Positions 35,845 to 47,826 of a DNA stretch of 64,000 nt are shown in pieces. Location of the stretch: contig JABYQN010000001.1 in the NCBI GenBank assembly GCA_022606135.1, positions 4,216,001-4,280,000 of the forward strand, read 5' to 3'. The position numbers and the translations under genes were made by a program. The notes under the pieces are model-generated. The model was not told the DNA's origin. It saw only the letters and a program-made list of their open reading frames with translations, and made no database searches. This DNA comes from Fomes fomentarius (lineage: Eukaryota; Basidiomycota; Agaricomycetes; Polyporales; Polyporaceae). The first letter of the stretch is position 1. The number at the start of each line of letters is the position of its first letter.

Positions 35845-36784
35845 ATGGGGCTCTCGGGCACCGTTTACCGCGCGTCCTCATCGACCACTGGCTCATAAAC
35901 GCTATCGCCTTTTTGTCTGGAGTCGTGGTGAGGCTGTTCGTGCGTGCTGGTAGTGTCCTATTTGTGGCTGTGTTCGACTGTGCTGCTGTCCCTTTCGGTG
36001 CGGCCATGGCACACGCGTATGATGGTACCACGTATGCAGAGGTAGATGCGGATGCGGATGGACTGACGAGGATGCGCTGAGGGGTTGGCGACGCTCGTTG
36101 TACTACTAGATGCTCCTGTCTTGTCTTTTGTAATATACGACAGTCGCCATCGGAATATACACACTACTAATGGATAGATATCCAGACTCCTGGTGATTTC
36201 TCATCCTCTGACTGAGGTAGCGGCGAAGCGCAGATAGACTTCGATGCTGGAGTTCAGTTGGATAACTGACGCGTGTATAGATCGGCGCGCGACAGGTATC
36301 TGGATACAAGGGAATGGGCGCTTTATATAAAATTGATGCCTCATCGAGTCTCGACCGAGTCAACTCAGGCTGGATTGAATTCCTCGCAGTCTGGCCACGG
36401 AAGCTAGATATCTCTCTCTGCGGCTCTATATCCTAAAACACCGTCAGTCCACCTCATGACTCGTGAGGGTGGGCTCCGAGTCTACTCTCCGCCATATGCG
36501 AGTATGGATGGATACCGTAACGGTTCGGGCACTCGAGGCGCAACAAGTAGACCACTGACCTATCTGAGCGGATGCGTGTGGTCGGACGAGGACCTTCAAG
36601 GTTAGGATTGTGGTAGTAAAGCTTAAGCACTAGTTCAGGAGTATCCCGGTAGTGAATATCCGTCCTCATTACCAGCTGACAAGCGAGACCCTGGGGGAAC
36701 CTGGAGAAGGTACCATGCGGCCAGATTGCGACAGTTGCACCGGTCTGAAATATCAGCAAAAAAGCACGCACTCTTCTGAGAATG
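35845..36784. other. Intergenic, no gene recognised
   Basis: A hydrophobic frame at 35784-36080 overlaps the fungalysin end and is likely fortuitous. No repeat is noted. Confidence 0.5.
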
Positions 36785-36885
36785 TGCTCGGAGTGAGGAT
36801 CGAACTCACGACCTCAGGATTACCCGCCGAAACGGTCATACTGAATGTATGAGACCTGCGCTCTAACCAACTGAGCCATCCAAGC
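36785..36885 (-). tRNA. tRNA-Met (CAT), elongator type, with 27-nt intron
   Basis: The acceptor stem GCTTGGA pairs with TCCGAGC, followed by discriminator A. The D arm is GCTCAGTTGGTTAGAGC. The anticodon loop CTCATAA is interrupted after position 37 by a 27-base intron starting cattcagtatgacc. The T arm is GTGAGTTCGATCCTCAC. The T31-T39 mismatch is as in elongator Met tRNAs. A run of six T follows the 3' end, fitting Pol III termination. The mature length is 74. Confidence 0.92.
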
Positions 36886-37138
36886 ACAGTTTTAGTAGAG
36901 CAGGGTTTTTATATAATCACAATTTACGCCTCACAACTTACACATTATCTGTACAAAGGCGATCTCCCAAAATAGAAGTACACCCTATACAGCAACCATA
37001 TCAACGGCATTGCAAGTCGTGAAATATCTCAAGGCCTGACAAAGCCACCTCGCCACATCTGTGATTAACGGATCGTAGACGACGATGGATGCACTAGGTA
37101 CCCCAAGTCAAGGCTGGATAGCAGTATATACATGCTCC

Positions 37139-38170
37139 TCAACACGAGCAACCTCCACCCTCAGCCTCGTCTGGCTCCTTGCTCAGGTCTATGCTCCCAG
37201 GCATGCCCTCACGTGTGCCAGTAGCCTGTGCGCCACCGCTGCCCTTGCGCGGTCCGATATTGCTCTGCCAGAGTTCGGGAGTGTCGAGGATGCGCTCTAC
37301 CACGTCGCGGAATGCTTCTTGTACGCCGACTGCCGTCTTGGCCGACGCTTCGACGAAGAGGGCGTTCATGCGCGTTGCAAATGCCTGGCCTTCTGATGCG
37401 GGCACTTGCCGAGAGAACTCCTGGATGTGGGATGTGTGTGTCCGTATTGGGTCGGACCAGGTCGTTTATCCAGATATCCGGTCGTGAGCGTTTGAGTCAC
37501 GATGGTAAGATGTTGCAGACGGAATTGAGAGCGGTCATAACATGGTGGCCGATAGAGGAACAGAGGCCAAGATGAAGAATCAATTGGTGAGATATTTCAT
37601 GCACACGAGGGTAGCCAGCGTGGATGAGCGACAGTGAGCAACAGACGCACCTTGTCCACCTTGTTCCCCACAATGATCTTGACGACCGCACTTGAGACGT
37701 AAGTCTCCAGCTCCGAGAACCACTTCGGCAGCGCATCGAAAGACTCGCGGTTCGCGACGTCGTACACGAGGATGATGCCCTGCGCACCGCGGTAATATGA
37801 AGACGTGATTGTCCGGAAACGCTCCTGCCCTGCAGTGTCCTGCAGGCGTGCGCAACATTAGCGCCATGGGTGCAGCCTCCCCCCTCTCCACTGGTGCGTA
37901 CCCATATGCTCAGCTTGACTTTCTTGCCCTTCACGTCCATCTTGTGCACCTGCGATACCACACAGGCGCCTGAGCATGGACCCGGTGCAGGATAAGCCGG
38001 ACGGGACTCACCCGGAAGTCAACGCCTATCGTCGCACTCGACTCGTCCTCTGGTAGCCATTGCTCGTCCGAGAAACGAAGGAGCAGACTGCTCTTCCCGA
38101 CTGAGGAGTTCCCAATGAGGAGCAACTTCACGTTGATGGGCGCGTTCGCCTTGTCCTGGGATTGTGACAT
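37139..38170 (-). CDS. RAB18: Rab18-type small GTPase
   Basis: This is a prenylated membrane-traffic GTPase; Rab18 homologues act at ER and lipid droplets. Four or five exons give an ordinary Rab of about 220 residues. The P-loop is GNSSVGKS, switch [11 protein letters not shown] (Thr present), switch [22 protein letters not shown], base recognition GNKVDK and EASAKT. Features matching Rab18 rather than Rab1/8 are [20 protein letters not shown], the [11 protein letters not shown] helix, and ILDTPELW near the end. The C-terminus EGGGCSC is a double-geranylgeranylation CXC motif. A non-conserved Gly/Ser/Ala linker of about 30 residues precedes it. The gene sits between two divergently oriented tRNA-Met genes. 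Confidence 0.93.
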
Positions 38171-38789
38171 GTTGACTGTTTAATGGTCGCGAGGCGTTCG
38201 TTGGTGGAGATGCGTGAGTGGTAAGCCCGTGCCAAGTAGATACTTCGAGCTGCAGTAGGATATACAAAGCTGTGGAAGAGTGGTCGCAAGGGTATAGTGT
38301 TGGATGTGCGGTGAAGTGGCGGAAGTCGCAGGGTCAGTTGATACAGCGTTGTATGCAGGAGTATGGCAGTCAGGAGGCGTAGCAGTTTATCGTGAATGCG
38401 AGTGCGAATGCGGAGAGGAAAGAAGAGACTCAGAGGGGTCGTCGGAGGATGTGGCAGAATGCAACGGTGGTTCAGCTCAGCGGCCCAAATAAACGCGTCC
38501 CCCGCGCGATTGCCCCAGACGCCCATCGCTCGTGACATCATCGACTCTGCGTATTCTCGGATTCTCCTAGTCTCTCAGGCTAGGCACCTGGCAGACTGTA
38601 CATATAATCCATGCACGCTGGGGGAGGTCGCTCATGTAAACTCTACTCATCTACTATTCAGTGCACTCAGAGTGATAGACGTCGTGGAACCCAAGCAGTG
38701 GGTAATATCCGGATTATGTAGGCGTGTCCTACTGTACCTCGTCACCATTGCAGTCGCGATATACTGTATAGGTACCTTAGATAAACATC
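38171..38789. promoter_or_regulatory. Upstream region of RAB18
   Basis: No gene is recognised. On the minus strand a pyrimidine-rich leader precedes the RAB18 ATG. Confidence 0.45.
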
Positions 38790-38890
38790 GCTTGGATGGC
38801 TCAGTTGGTTAGAGCGCAGGTCTCATACATTCAGTATGACCACTCCGGTGGGTAATCCTGAGGTCGTGAGTTCGATCCTCACTCCGAGCA
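38790..38890 (+). tRNA. tRNA-Met (CAT), elongator type, with 27-nt intron, second copy
   Basis: The mature part is identical to the copy at 36785-36885, on the opposite strand. The intron (38828-38854) has the same length and first fourteen bases but differs in the hairpin centre (accactccggt against accgtttcggc). TTTT follows directly. Confidence 0.93.
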
Positions 38891-39194
38891 TTTTGAGGTA
38901 TTGCCGCACTGCATCAAGTTTTGTTTCCCCTTCAAAATATATATGAGCATGCCACACCCAGCACTACCTAGTTCTTCAAGGTATTCTAACAATCATCACC
39001 CAACCGCAGCGATACGAAAACATTGAGATATAGCCACGCAAACAATACCGTAACCCAAGTATACAACGTATCCGAAACAACGGTCTGACAACAGCGTATC
39101 GTAGTATGGAGTTGGCAGCACTTACATATACACATAATATACACATTGACAACAGAAATAGAGACTACAAACCTTGTCTTAGAGGGGCATCTCT
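38891..39194. other. Intergenic, AT-rich 3' flank
   Basis: No gene is seen. Confidence 0.5.
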
Positions 39195-41257
39195 CTACGA
39201 GATGAGAATACTGGAGTCGAACTTCCACTGAGGCTCCCTCTCACCACGAACGTACGGCCTCTCCCCAAGCCGGGCCCCAGCACCAGGGCTCACCGCCCGC
39301 TGTGCAGCGATCCGCTTCTTCCTCTCGATTGCCGCAGAGACACTGTCGCCAAAGCTCGAGTCGGCGTGTCCCTGCGCGCCCTCCGCATCGCCCACTACGG
39401 CCACGGCGGAATCGTCCGAGTCGTCCTCGAACTCGTCCTTGTCCTTGTCCTTCTTCTCGTCCTTGTCGGACCAGGCCATCGACCAGTCCATCTGGCTCGA
39501 CGGAGGCCGGATATGCTCCGGGGCGTAGTACGTGAACCCAGCCTCAGGATCGATCATATTGGCGAGCGGGCGGCGGAAAGAAACGGCCGCGACCTCCCCT
39601 CCTTCGCCAGTCTCAGTCTCCTTGTCCATGTCCATGTCGGTGTCCGCCTCCTCGCCCTGGCTGCCCCCGAGGGCCGCAGGAGCCTGGGAGAGGTTGACAG
39701 CGCGGCCGTCGATGTCGATGTTCTCTGCGTCACTGTCGTTCATCCGCCAGTCGTCATCATCCTTGCCTAAGTCGCTTTCGCTCGCAATGGGGACATCACT
39801 CGCCGGCTCGAGGCCCGCCCTCGATAACATGCGCAGACTCCGGAGGCTCCGGAGAACAGGCGGAGGGGGGGACGAGGCACAGAGGAGAGAGCGGGCAAAG
39901 GGGGGAGAGGAGGCGGCGAGCGAGACGACATGCGCACGCTCGACGACCACTCCGTCCTGACCGGCGACGAAGGCGGAAGCGGCGACGAAGAGCGGGCAAC
40001 GTTTGTGAACGTTGAAGCAAACTTGCCGAAACGTGGCTTCTTGATTGGCACGCACTCCAGCTGGAGCGTCGGGTCCCTGGTCAGGGGATCACGGCGGCGC
40101 TTCTGAGCGCGTGTGCAGGCTTTGTGTGTAGGCGAACTAGGGGCAGGGCTCGTGCGGTCGGCGGGCTCGGTCTCGGCGTCGGAATGAGGCTCGGCCACCA
40201 TGGGAGCAGTACGGACGGTACCAGCGACGGGAGCGGTCGGGACGAGGGGGGCGGCAGAGGGAGCACTGGCGCAAAATGTGAGGGGCGGTCTACGTGTCAA
40301 GACTGGTTGTACTCACGTCCTCAACATAGTAGCCACCGCAGGAAGCTTTACGCCCAACGCGCACGTCTGCTGGGCACCCCGACCACGGGCTGCTGGGTTC
40401 GGGTTCCGCTGGGGACGAGGAGCGGGAGCGGGCACATGTCTGCCATTTGCGCCGCCTTCAGTGTTGAAGAGCTGCTCGAAGGGTACCTTCGCCTCCTTGC
40501 AGATGGACCTCACTACGTCTTCACCCGCACGCCGCCCGATATCGGCCAGCATGGCGATGTATTCCTGGTAGAGCTCGTTGACTTGGAGCGTGGCGGCGGT
40601 AGACTCGTAGAGGCGCTGCGCTATGGCCAGCTTGGCGGCAGCAAGTTTGTCCTTCAGCCAGTCGTCAGGCCCGACCGTTTGATACATCCTCTTGAGCCAG
40701 TTTGGGTCCTCGGCGTTGTGGGGGGATAGTCGTACACGAAGTGGTTGCGGTTGCAGTACGGAAGAATGTGGTCGGATTCACTACCACTATCGTCCTCTTC
40801 TTCATCGGTGTCCTCGCTAACACTCCTTCGAGAAGGTAAAGACATATGGGTGAATGGAGTACGTTCCTCGACATCTGTCAAACGAACCCCGGTTACGACG
40901 AGAGCAGGCAGCGAAGAACGACAGTGGAAGATTACCTAGGTCGACCGCGGTGTAAGAAGGATAGCGGAACGGTGCAAGGTTTGGGTCGACGGAGGTGGCT
41001 CGCGGTCCTCTGTCCACGCCCTTACCTTTGTCGATAGTTGGTGGCCCGCGGACCGGTGTGGTCGCGGCGGTGGTGAACGTGTTGGAACGGTTTCGACGGG
41101 CATCTGGCCGTGGCTGCCGGGGTCTTGGTGGGGACAGACGTCCCGGACGCGGATTGACGCGGTGCGAATGTCGCAATTGGGGCGACGAGGATGTCGCCAG
41201 TGGTATGTCGTCGGAGCCCGTGGTTAGGGCTGTGGGATAACGCGTCAACGGTGCCAT
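39195..41257 (-). CDS. Unknown, largely disordered protein with an apparent frameshift
   Basis: I do not recognise this gene. From MAPLTRYPTALTTGSDDIPL the first exon is Pro/Arg-rich and ends AVDL. A 60-base intron joins it to DVEERTPFTHMSLPSRR and an acidic, Ser-rich stretch. A compact helical domain follows: NWLKRMYQTVGPDDWLKDKL, AAAKLAIAQRLYESTAATLQ and EEVVRSICKEAKVPFEQLF-like sequence. Next come a Pro-rich linker, a basic AQKRRRDPL patch and a long acidic tail with ADTDMDMDKETE. It ends EREPQWKFDSSILIS. Between HFVYDYPP and the helical domain the frame shifts by one in a run of six C (plus-strand G at 40720-40725). I see no suitable intron there except a poor one. The last intron near 39830-39760 is tentative. 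Confidence 0.55.
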
Positions 41258-41838
41258 AGAGCTGATCAACAGCAGTTATATGCAGAGGATAGGTTGTTGA
41301 CAGTCGGTCTGCACGTGAGGGGATGGTGGTTGTAGTGGAAGAAGGGGAGAGAGAGAGCAGATGGTTGGCTGGGTTGCAGTGGCCGGGTGGCGAGCCGTAA
41401 ACTGCTCTTGTTCGCTTAAAAGGGCCAGTTTTGCCAAAAAGAGTAATCAAGGTTGTCACGTGAGGGGTGATGACCTGGCACGACGGCGTCTATTAGGCGT
41501 CTATCAGGGGGATTGCGCCATTCAGTATCCGACTCAAGCTTCAAAACTTAGGTAACAGCTTCGAAGCTGTCTGTCTCAGTAATGGGGCATTGAATTAAGT
41601 AACGTCCTGCAACGATAAAGGGCGAAGACACAGAACATACTAATACACCGAGATTCAAGTCCAGAGAGTGCACCGGTCGATGACGCGTCAGGCGGGCTAT
41701 GCGTATGGGTCCTCTTCCCGCTCCGGATGATACACATACGTGTTTTGTGTCGCCATGACAAGCGGGTTCGTCAGTTGCTCTGCTTGCGGGCTATTGCGAA
41801 ATGGTCAGTGATTACCAACCTAAGAGTGTCGTGAACGC
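41258..41838. other. Intergenic, no gene recognised
   Basis: This lies between two minus-strand genes and holds the upstream region of the unknown gene at 39.2-41.3 kb. Confidence 0.5.
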
Positions 41839-42898
41839 CTACCCGAATTGCCTCCTCAGCAGCTCGTCCAGCAGTGCATCCTTGCGCTCTTTCCAACACT
41901 TCTCTTCGTGCCGTAGGACCCGAAGCTCCTCTACCAATGCTTCGTGCTGCTCGATAGCCCAGCGGTGCTTTGCCTTCATGAGCATATACCGCACTTGCGT
42001 ATGCGACCGACCCATGATGAGCCCCGTCGCGGGATCTGCTTGCCGCAGGAGGTGAGGGGGAAGCTCGTCCTCGGCATCGAACTCGAACGTGCCGGGCTCC
42101 GGGGAGAACTGCCTGACGGGAGTCTGAGGCCGCCGAGATGGATGACTGCCGCCCTCAACAGGAGATACGCGAAATTCGTCCTCGTCCCCACGTGCTTCGA
42201 CCTTGAAGGTCGAATATCCATACGGGTCTGGAGTCTGTGCGGCGGCAGCTTCGGGCTCTTCGCGTTTTCGCTTGCGGTTCCCGCCACGCCCAGGAAGAGG
42301 GGGGGATATGTTGTGCTGGATGCGCATATGCTTCGCAAGGGCGTCGGAACGCGTGAACGACTTGTCACATTCTTTGCGCGGTAATCAATATACAAGTCTC
42401 TCGATGTCTCTCGTCCCAGTGAGATGCGGCTTACCTGGTCTTGGACAAGTGAAGGGTTTCTCTCCTGTATGCGAGCGAATATGAGAGATGAGCGCGAACC
42501 GGGATGTCTGTGCAATCCCGCGGCGAACACATCCAGCCCATTCGCAAGTGTAGTTGGACTTGTGTACCCCGATGTGGTCTGCCAACCGTATAAGACGTCA
42601 AATACGCGTCGCACTCTTGGAGGAGAGGCTCACCGTTGTGTATATGCTCGATGAGGGTCGGCAGATGATTGAACACCTTCCCGCAATCCTCCCACTGACA
42701 TGTCATGGTATCCGCCTCCTGGTCCTCCCCAAGCATACTTGCTTCTGCCGTAAGTGGCGAGCCCGGGCGCGAGGTGGATGCGCCATACTCGCCGCCCTCG
42801 CCATAAGAGGTGATATCCTCATCACCAGAAGAGTCAGAGAAGTCGGTGGTCGACCGCAGACTTGGCGAGGGCGATGGGCTGTACACGCTGCGAGCCAT
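41839..42898 (-). CDS. Three-finger C2H2 zinc-finger protein
   Basis: This is a probable DNA-binding regulator. Three exons are joined by phase-compatible introns. An acidic Ser-rich N-terminus (MARSVYSPSPSPSLRSTTDF) is followed by finger 1 (CQWEDCGKVFNHLPTLIEH), finger 2 (CEWAGCVRRGIAQTSRFALI, then HIRSHTGEKPF) and finger 3 (CDKSFTRSDALAKHMRIQH). The run HNDHIGVHKSNYTCEW linking fingers 1 and 2 is the pattern of fungal Ezf/Iec1-like regulators. After the basic NRKRKREEPE patch there is RVSPVEGG and a C-terminal coiled coil (AIEQHEALVEELRVLRHEEK). An in-frame ATG at 42919 would add seven residues. Its start faces TAF11 across a gap of about 300 bases. A decayed partial copy lies at 48.7-49.4 kb. 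Confidence 0.88.
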
Positions 42899-43213
42899 GG
42901 TCGAAGTAAGATTTACCACTTGAGGGGGGCTTTGGGGAGACTTCTTGAGTGTTTTCTGGCCCAGCGAGAGGCGAAAGGGGCTTTGAACGTAGTCGACGCC
43001 CTCTCTATCTCACGGTGACGAGAGGTTTGAGCAAGACGCCGGAGAACCGTTCCTTTGATCACGACTACCACAACGCCCAGGACGCTGGACTCAGTGGACT
43101 TCTATTCATTCATATTCTGCGAATATAGCAGCTTGTGTTCGACTCCGCACCTCCGCTGGGACCTATTCACACTCTTGTCTACACGCCTACATCCGCCGCC
43201 GCACAACCGAAAC

Positions 43214-44255
43214 ATGACTTCACCATTCGCAACATATCCTGCCCCCGAGCGCTCGTTCATATCCTCTGGAACTCCATCAACACCAGCCCGCGGCGGCGCA
43301 CCCGCCACGCGTGGAACGGGAGCGAAGCGTGGTCGCAAACCGAAGAATGCAGCCACTGCAGCGGGTACCTCATCTACCCCCCAAACACCCTCAACCTCAC
43401 AAGCACAGTCGCAACCGGGCCTACAATGGGTTGACCAGCAAGGGTCGTCACAGACTGCCGCAGGGTCTTCCTCCGCGCCAGCAGCAAACGCGGCCCCTAG
43501 CCAGGACGCGCAGGCGGCACTCCTAGCTCAAAGTCTCAGCCTGCCAGGTACACAGCCTGTAGCGTCGACGTCTGCAGTAGGAACGCAGGGTGGGACTCCA
43601 GGACCGTCTGGAGGTGGCGCGGCGAATGGAAACGGTGCGCCAGCTGGCGAGGAGGATGGGGATGGAGAGGACGAAGTGTTGCCTGCGATGGCGGACGATG
43701 ACTATTCGGCGCAACTGTCGTGGCAAAGCCAGTCGAAAGATAATCTGAAGTGCGTTCTCTATTTACACCAAGATCGTCTGTGCTTGATGGTGGCTGAACG
43801 CATGCGTATATCTCAAGAGTCCTGATGGACAACTTCAGTCCTGCGCAATACGAACGCTTCGAGGCGTATCGCAGGCACGCGCTACCGAAGCACGCTGTAC
43901 GGAAGGTATGGTTTCATGGCGTGTTCGTGTGGTATGGACTACTCAAGTGAGGTACCAGGTCATTCAACAAGCCACCGGCCAGCAAGCATCACAGCCGGTC
44001 GCACAAATTGTGGCCGGTTTCTCCAAGGTGTTCGTTGGCGAGATCGTGGAGAAAGGTCTGTACTTGGTCGTTCAACCGCAGGAACCGTGATGTTAATACG
44101 TCTCACCCACAGCGCGGCAGGTGCAGGCACGTCGAGGAGAGACGGGCCCGCTGTCCCCGGACCATCTACGTGAGGCATATCGCATGTATCAAGAGGAGAC
44201 AGGGCGAGTCGGCGCAGCACGCCCATTGAGGTCCAAGCGTCTCTTCGTGCGGTGA
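43214..44255 (+). CDS. TAF11: TFIID subunit TAF11 (histone-fold)
   Basis: This is a component of the general transcription factor TFIID, pairing with TAF13 through a histone fold. Four exons: a long low-complexity Ala/Ser/Gln/Pro-rich first exon with an AKRGRKPK basic motif, ending SQLSWQSQSKDNLK or similar; then VLMDNFSPAQYERFEAYRRH and ALPKHAVRK; then VIQQATGQQASQPVAQIVAG with FSKVFVGEIVEK; and a last exon with ARQVQARRGETGPLSPDHLR and AYRMYQEETGRVGAARPLRS, ending KRLFVR. The C-terminal 120 residues are the highly conserved TAFII28 domain. The 43214 start is preferred because an upstream in-frame ATG adds leader-like sequence. Confidence 0.95.
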
Positions 44256-45561
44256 AGACGCTGTTGCGGTTCTATATCCATTTCACGTAATCTCTACACT
44301 TGTGCGTCCCTGTCGAACAGTCTATCGTACATTGTACCGTGCGGTACTCATTGGCAAGGTAGACACGGACAATCGTCAGCGAGAGTGTTCGAAAAGACGA
44401 TCGGTCGCCAACGGGCCGGTATACCGTATTCGGCTGCTTGTGCGCTCATCCTTCGGTGCTGGACCGCCCCTTGCTCTCGTCAATCGACGAATCGCTCGGC
44501 CACCTGCACTTTCTCAGTTTCTAAGATGGCTCACCTCATCCGTGAGACTCGGGGTATGTCGTGCATCATACGAGAATACGCTCGCCCAATTCCACTGGAC
44601 ACATCTACCTGTACAAGGGTGACCTTTATATATCAAACTAAGGTACGGGTACGGGTATCCCGCGTGACATGGTGGCCATGTTCTCATACGAACCATTGGA
44701 AGAATGTATTCTTGTGAGCTATGCGCCCCCAGAGCACAACAAATCCTGCTCGCGCTTCAGGCATTGGTCGGTGCGTGTTTAACTCTGGCCTCCAATTACG
44801 CGCGCCTGAGCAGCTGCGTTCCAGGGCGTCGAGTCCGACGGGGCAGCGGGGGCGCGATGCGGGTCATACACAAATAACACTCGTGTCTGGAGTTCCAGAA
44901 GAACAAGATGGGTGACCGGTGACCATCCGTCTTAGCGGTCGATATAGGTCCGATGTCGAGCATCAACTCAATGACTGGTTCGTTCCTCCTCGCGCTTCCA
45001 CCTGATGATGTTAAGTAAGTAGTTGTCAAAAGACCGATATAAATATGTCCTGGCAATTTGACTCACCCCATCCGACGTGCGACACGGGCTCACCTCAGCC
45101 ATTCTGAGCCATCCGCACCAACAACGGAGTGCAGTAACTTTTAAGCAGCTCGGAAACCTCTGTTGCGGGAGCTGAGGATGTCTGACTCGAGGCCGGCCAG
45201 CATCCCCGGCGGTTGCTGGCAGACCGCTGGTGCGATGGTGGATAGTCAGACGACGTCCATAGACCGAACCCCGAACTCTGGGCTCAGCGCGCCTCCTCCG
45301 AGCAGAAGTATTATATAGTCGTGTTCACGACTATGAGGTAGGAAAAGGCAGAGCTGATGCGATTCTACTCTAAGCTTGACAGTACCCACCGAAGTCGGAT
45401 AAGATTCTCCCTTCGATGCTCAGCGTACCAACGAACAATGCATAGTAGCGAGTTGAAGGCGATGTCCTTGGTGAGGCGCAGTTTGTCTCCCGACCTCCCC
45501 ACTGCATGAGCTGTAAGCGTTATATATACTGGGCCGATCGCAATGCACATCCACAACAATA
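44256..45561. other. Intergenic, no gene recognised; promoter of DUF6534 gene A at right end
   Basis: Short frames near 44302-44717 have no motif and no plausible splicing. Confidence 0.5.
45521..45528 (+). promoter_or_regulatory. TATA box of DUF6534 gene A
   Basis: TATATATA, 34-41 bases upstream of the ATG. Confidence 0.5.
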
Positions 45562-47826
45562 ATGGACACCACGTCTATCCAAGCAGTCGCAGCACCTCCC
45601 TTGCCGTCGTCGCTGCATATCCCCTCGCTTGGCAGTACTTTCGGAGCGCTCCTGATCTCTGCTTTTGTAACACTTCTGTAAGTCATTTGATCAATCATTC
45701 GTAGCAGACCGCTGAAACACTATCGCGGGAACGAGACTGTACGGTCTCACCGTCAATCAGCTGTACCATTATCTCTTCCTCTGGCATACAGACGCATCGA
45801 CGCTCAAAATGATTGTATGTTTTCCTTCTCTCCTTTGAGTGAGACCTCAACGCTGAGTCCTGAAATCGCCATATGCTGCAGGTACTCGGTCTCTTGTGAG
45901 TGCCAGTGGTCCGTTGACGAGTCCTTGCAAGTTCTCTTATGACCCTCACAGCATAGCGGACACGTTGCACTGTGTGATCACGTCTCACTTATGGTAGCTG
46001 TAATCGGACTGCTGGGCATACTATCAAGGTCGTATTGATCGTCATGACAGCTACCATTACCTCACGACGGACTACCTCAATCCCTTGGACCTAAACAACA
46101 ACGTTTGGTAAGTGTGTAGCATCTTGGATCTGGGTGATGACGCTCACCATCCAATAGGTCATTCCAGGTAAGCTCAGTCTGCCTGGACCTACTACACTGC
46201 TCTCATCGAGCACTATTTGATACCATGTAGATGATGGCTCCGGTCACGGTCAGTGCCCTCCCTTGGCACGCTGTGGGTCTACATAGTTCCATCTCATAAC
46301 CCCAGTGCAAGGAATTATCATGCTCCTCACTCAGAGGTAATGTCCCTCGGCCCTGATACGTCAGGACCATTGTCTCCATCGTTTATATGAATTTCAGCTT
46401 CTATCTGAGGCGCATATATATTGGCATGGGTAAGCCGATGATATACAACGCACCCTCATGATCGGCTCACCACCCGAGTGCAGCAAATTTCCGTTTCCGA
46501 GCCCTGTTTATTGCAGCAGTGGTGAGTGCTTCTCTCGATGCTTTATAATTTCGATCGTCTAACACTGACCGACATGGAGTCATAGGCGTCACTCATGCTT
46601 GCGGAACTAGGTATGATTCTACATATGAGGAGCAGCTGCAGTAACTGATGCACGAGGGGGTCAGGGTTATGCGCTGGTGCGTCAGTTCATGTGCACCTCG
46701 CTATCTTGTGTTCAGTAAAATTGTGGTGATTGCGCAAATAGCCTATTCCCAGAAATCGTACGGCATATCATGTCTCCCGTCACATCGTTCTCGACTGATC
46801 GGCGATAACGTACATTAGGTTCACAACGAAGACTTTCGTAGCGGAGAGCTCGAGCATACTCGTATGCACTTACTGGCGTTATGGGATGCACGTTGCTGAT
46901 GGATTTTGTAGCGTCTAGTCACCGCTGTCTTTGGTGTTGCCGTCTTCATAGACTGCACCCTGACGAGTGCTCTCGTAGTGATTCTGCGCTGGAGGCGGAC
47001 AGATTTCCAACGGTTCAATGCCCACGTCTCTATACAAGTTATTCCGAGCTGACCACTGCACGCAGAACAAATGATGTGCTGAACACGCTTGCCTTGTATG
47101 CTGTCATCGCGAGTGCGTGTCCTATATCCGAGATACTTTCCAATTCTGACTATTGTCCAGCTTCTCTGAATAGGTGCGTTCATTGCCTGTAGTTCAGTAT
47201 CCCTCATACCTGATGGAGTATGTGCAGTGCGTTGAGTATACCGGCCTTCATCTTGGTGAGCCTCTCTACCTCAGAGTTGTCTACAAGGAGTGTTCTACGT
47301 CCATTCGCAGGTGTTGCTACGGCCATACGACTTCATATGGGTTGCCGTTGCGATACCAGTGACGAAAGGTACGACCGCTCGTATGGGAAAGGAACCTGAG
47401 ATCCGCTAAGCACACATTGGGCAGTGTACTCAAACTCCGTCTTGGCTATGTAAGTGTCGTGCTCGCTCAAAGTCTGAGATCTATCTCTTGTTCACGATAC
47501 TCCGCCCAGGTTGAATTGCCGCGCGTTTCTAAGAGCAGGCGAGGGCACGCCATTCCCTAATGTTAGGGGTACAGCGGGCACGAACGCACCGCAACGCGCA
47601 TCACAGTGGCTCGCAAGTACACCGGTCGTTGATCCACCGGCTTTGTTGCAAACACCGCAGAACGTAAGATCACCCATCTATGGCAATGCATTTTTTATCT
47701 GAATAGCGGATTCAATGTGTGTAGGGTTCTGAACGCGTATACCAGCTCGAATATGCTGCATCTAGCCACTCCGGCCTGAGCGCTGTCCTGCATCTGTTGG
47801 AGGAACTTCTCGCTCCGGCTGTTTGA
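45562..47826 (+). CDS. DUF6534-type seven-helix membrane protein A
   Basis: This belongs to a large Agaricomycete family of seven-helix membrane proteins with unknown function. The gene is broken into about fourteen very short exons. The start is MDTTSIQAVAAPPLPSSLHI, with helix 1 STFGALLISAFVTLLLYGLT. Later blocks are YHYLFLWHTDASTLKMI, DTLHCVITSHL, YLTTDYLNPLDLNNNVW, IIMLLTQSFYLRRIYIGM, NFRFRALFIAAV and FTTKTFVAESSSILRLVTAV. The conserved C-terminal DUF6534 segment is LVVILRWRRTDFQ plus RTNDVLNTLALYAVIA, then PYDFIWVAVAIP and VYSNSVLAMLNCRAF. A final exon, reached by an intron after TPQN, adds a Leu-rich tail ending ELLAPAV. The middle exons around 46670-46830 are less certain. Confidence 0.8.
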
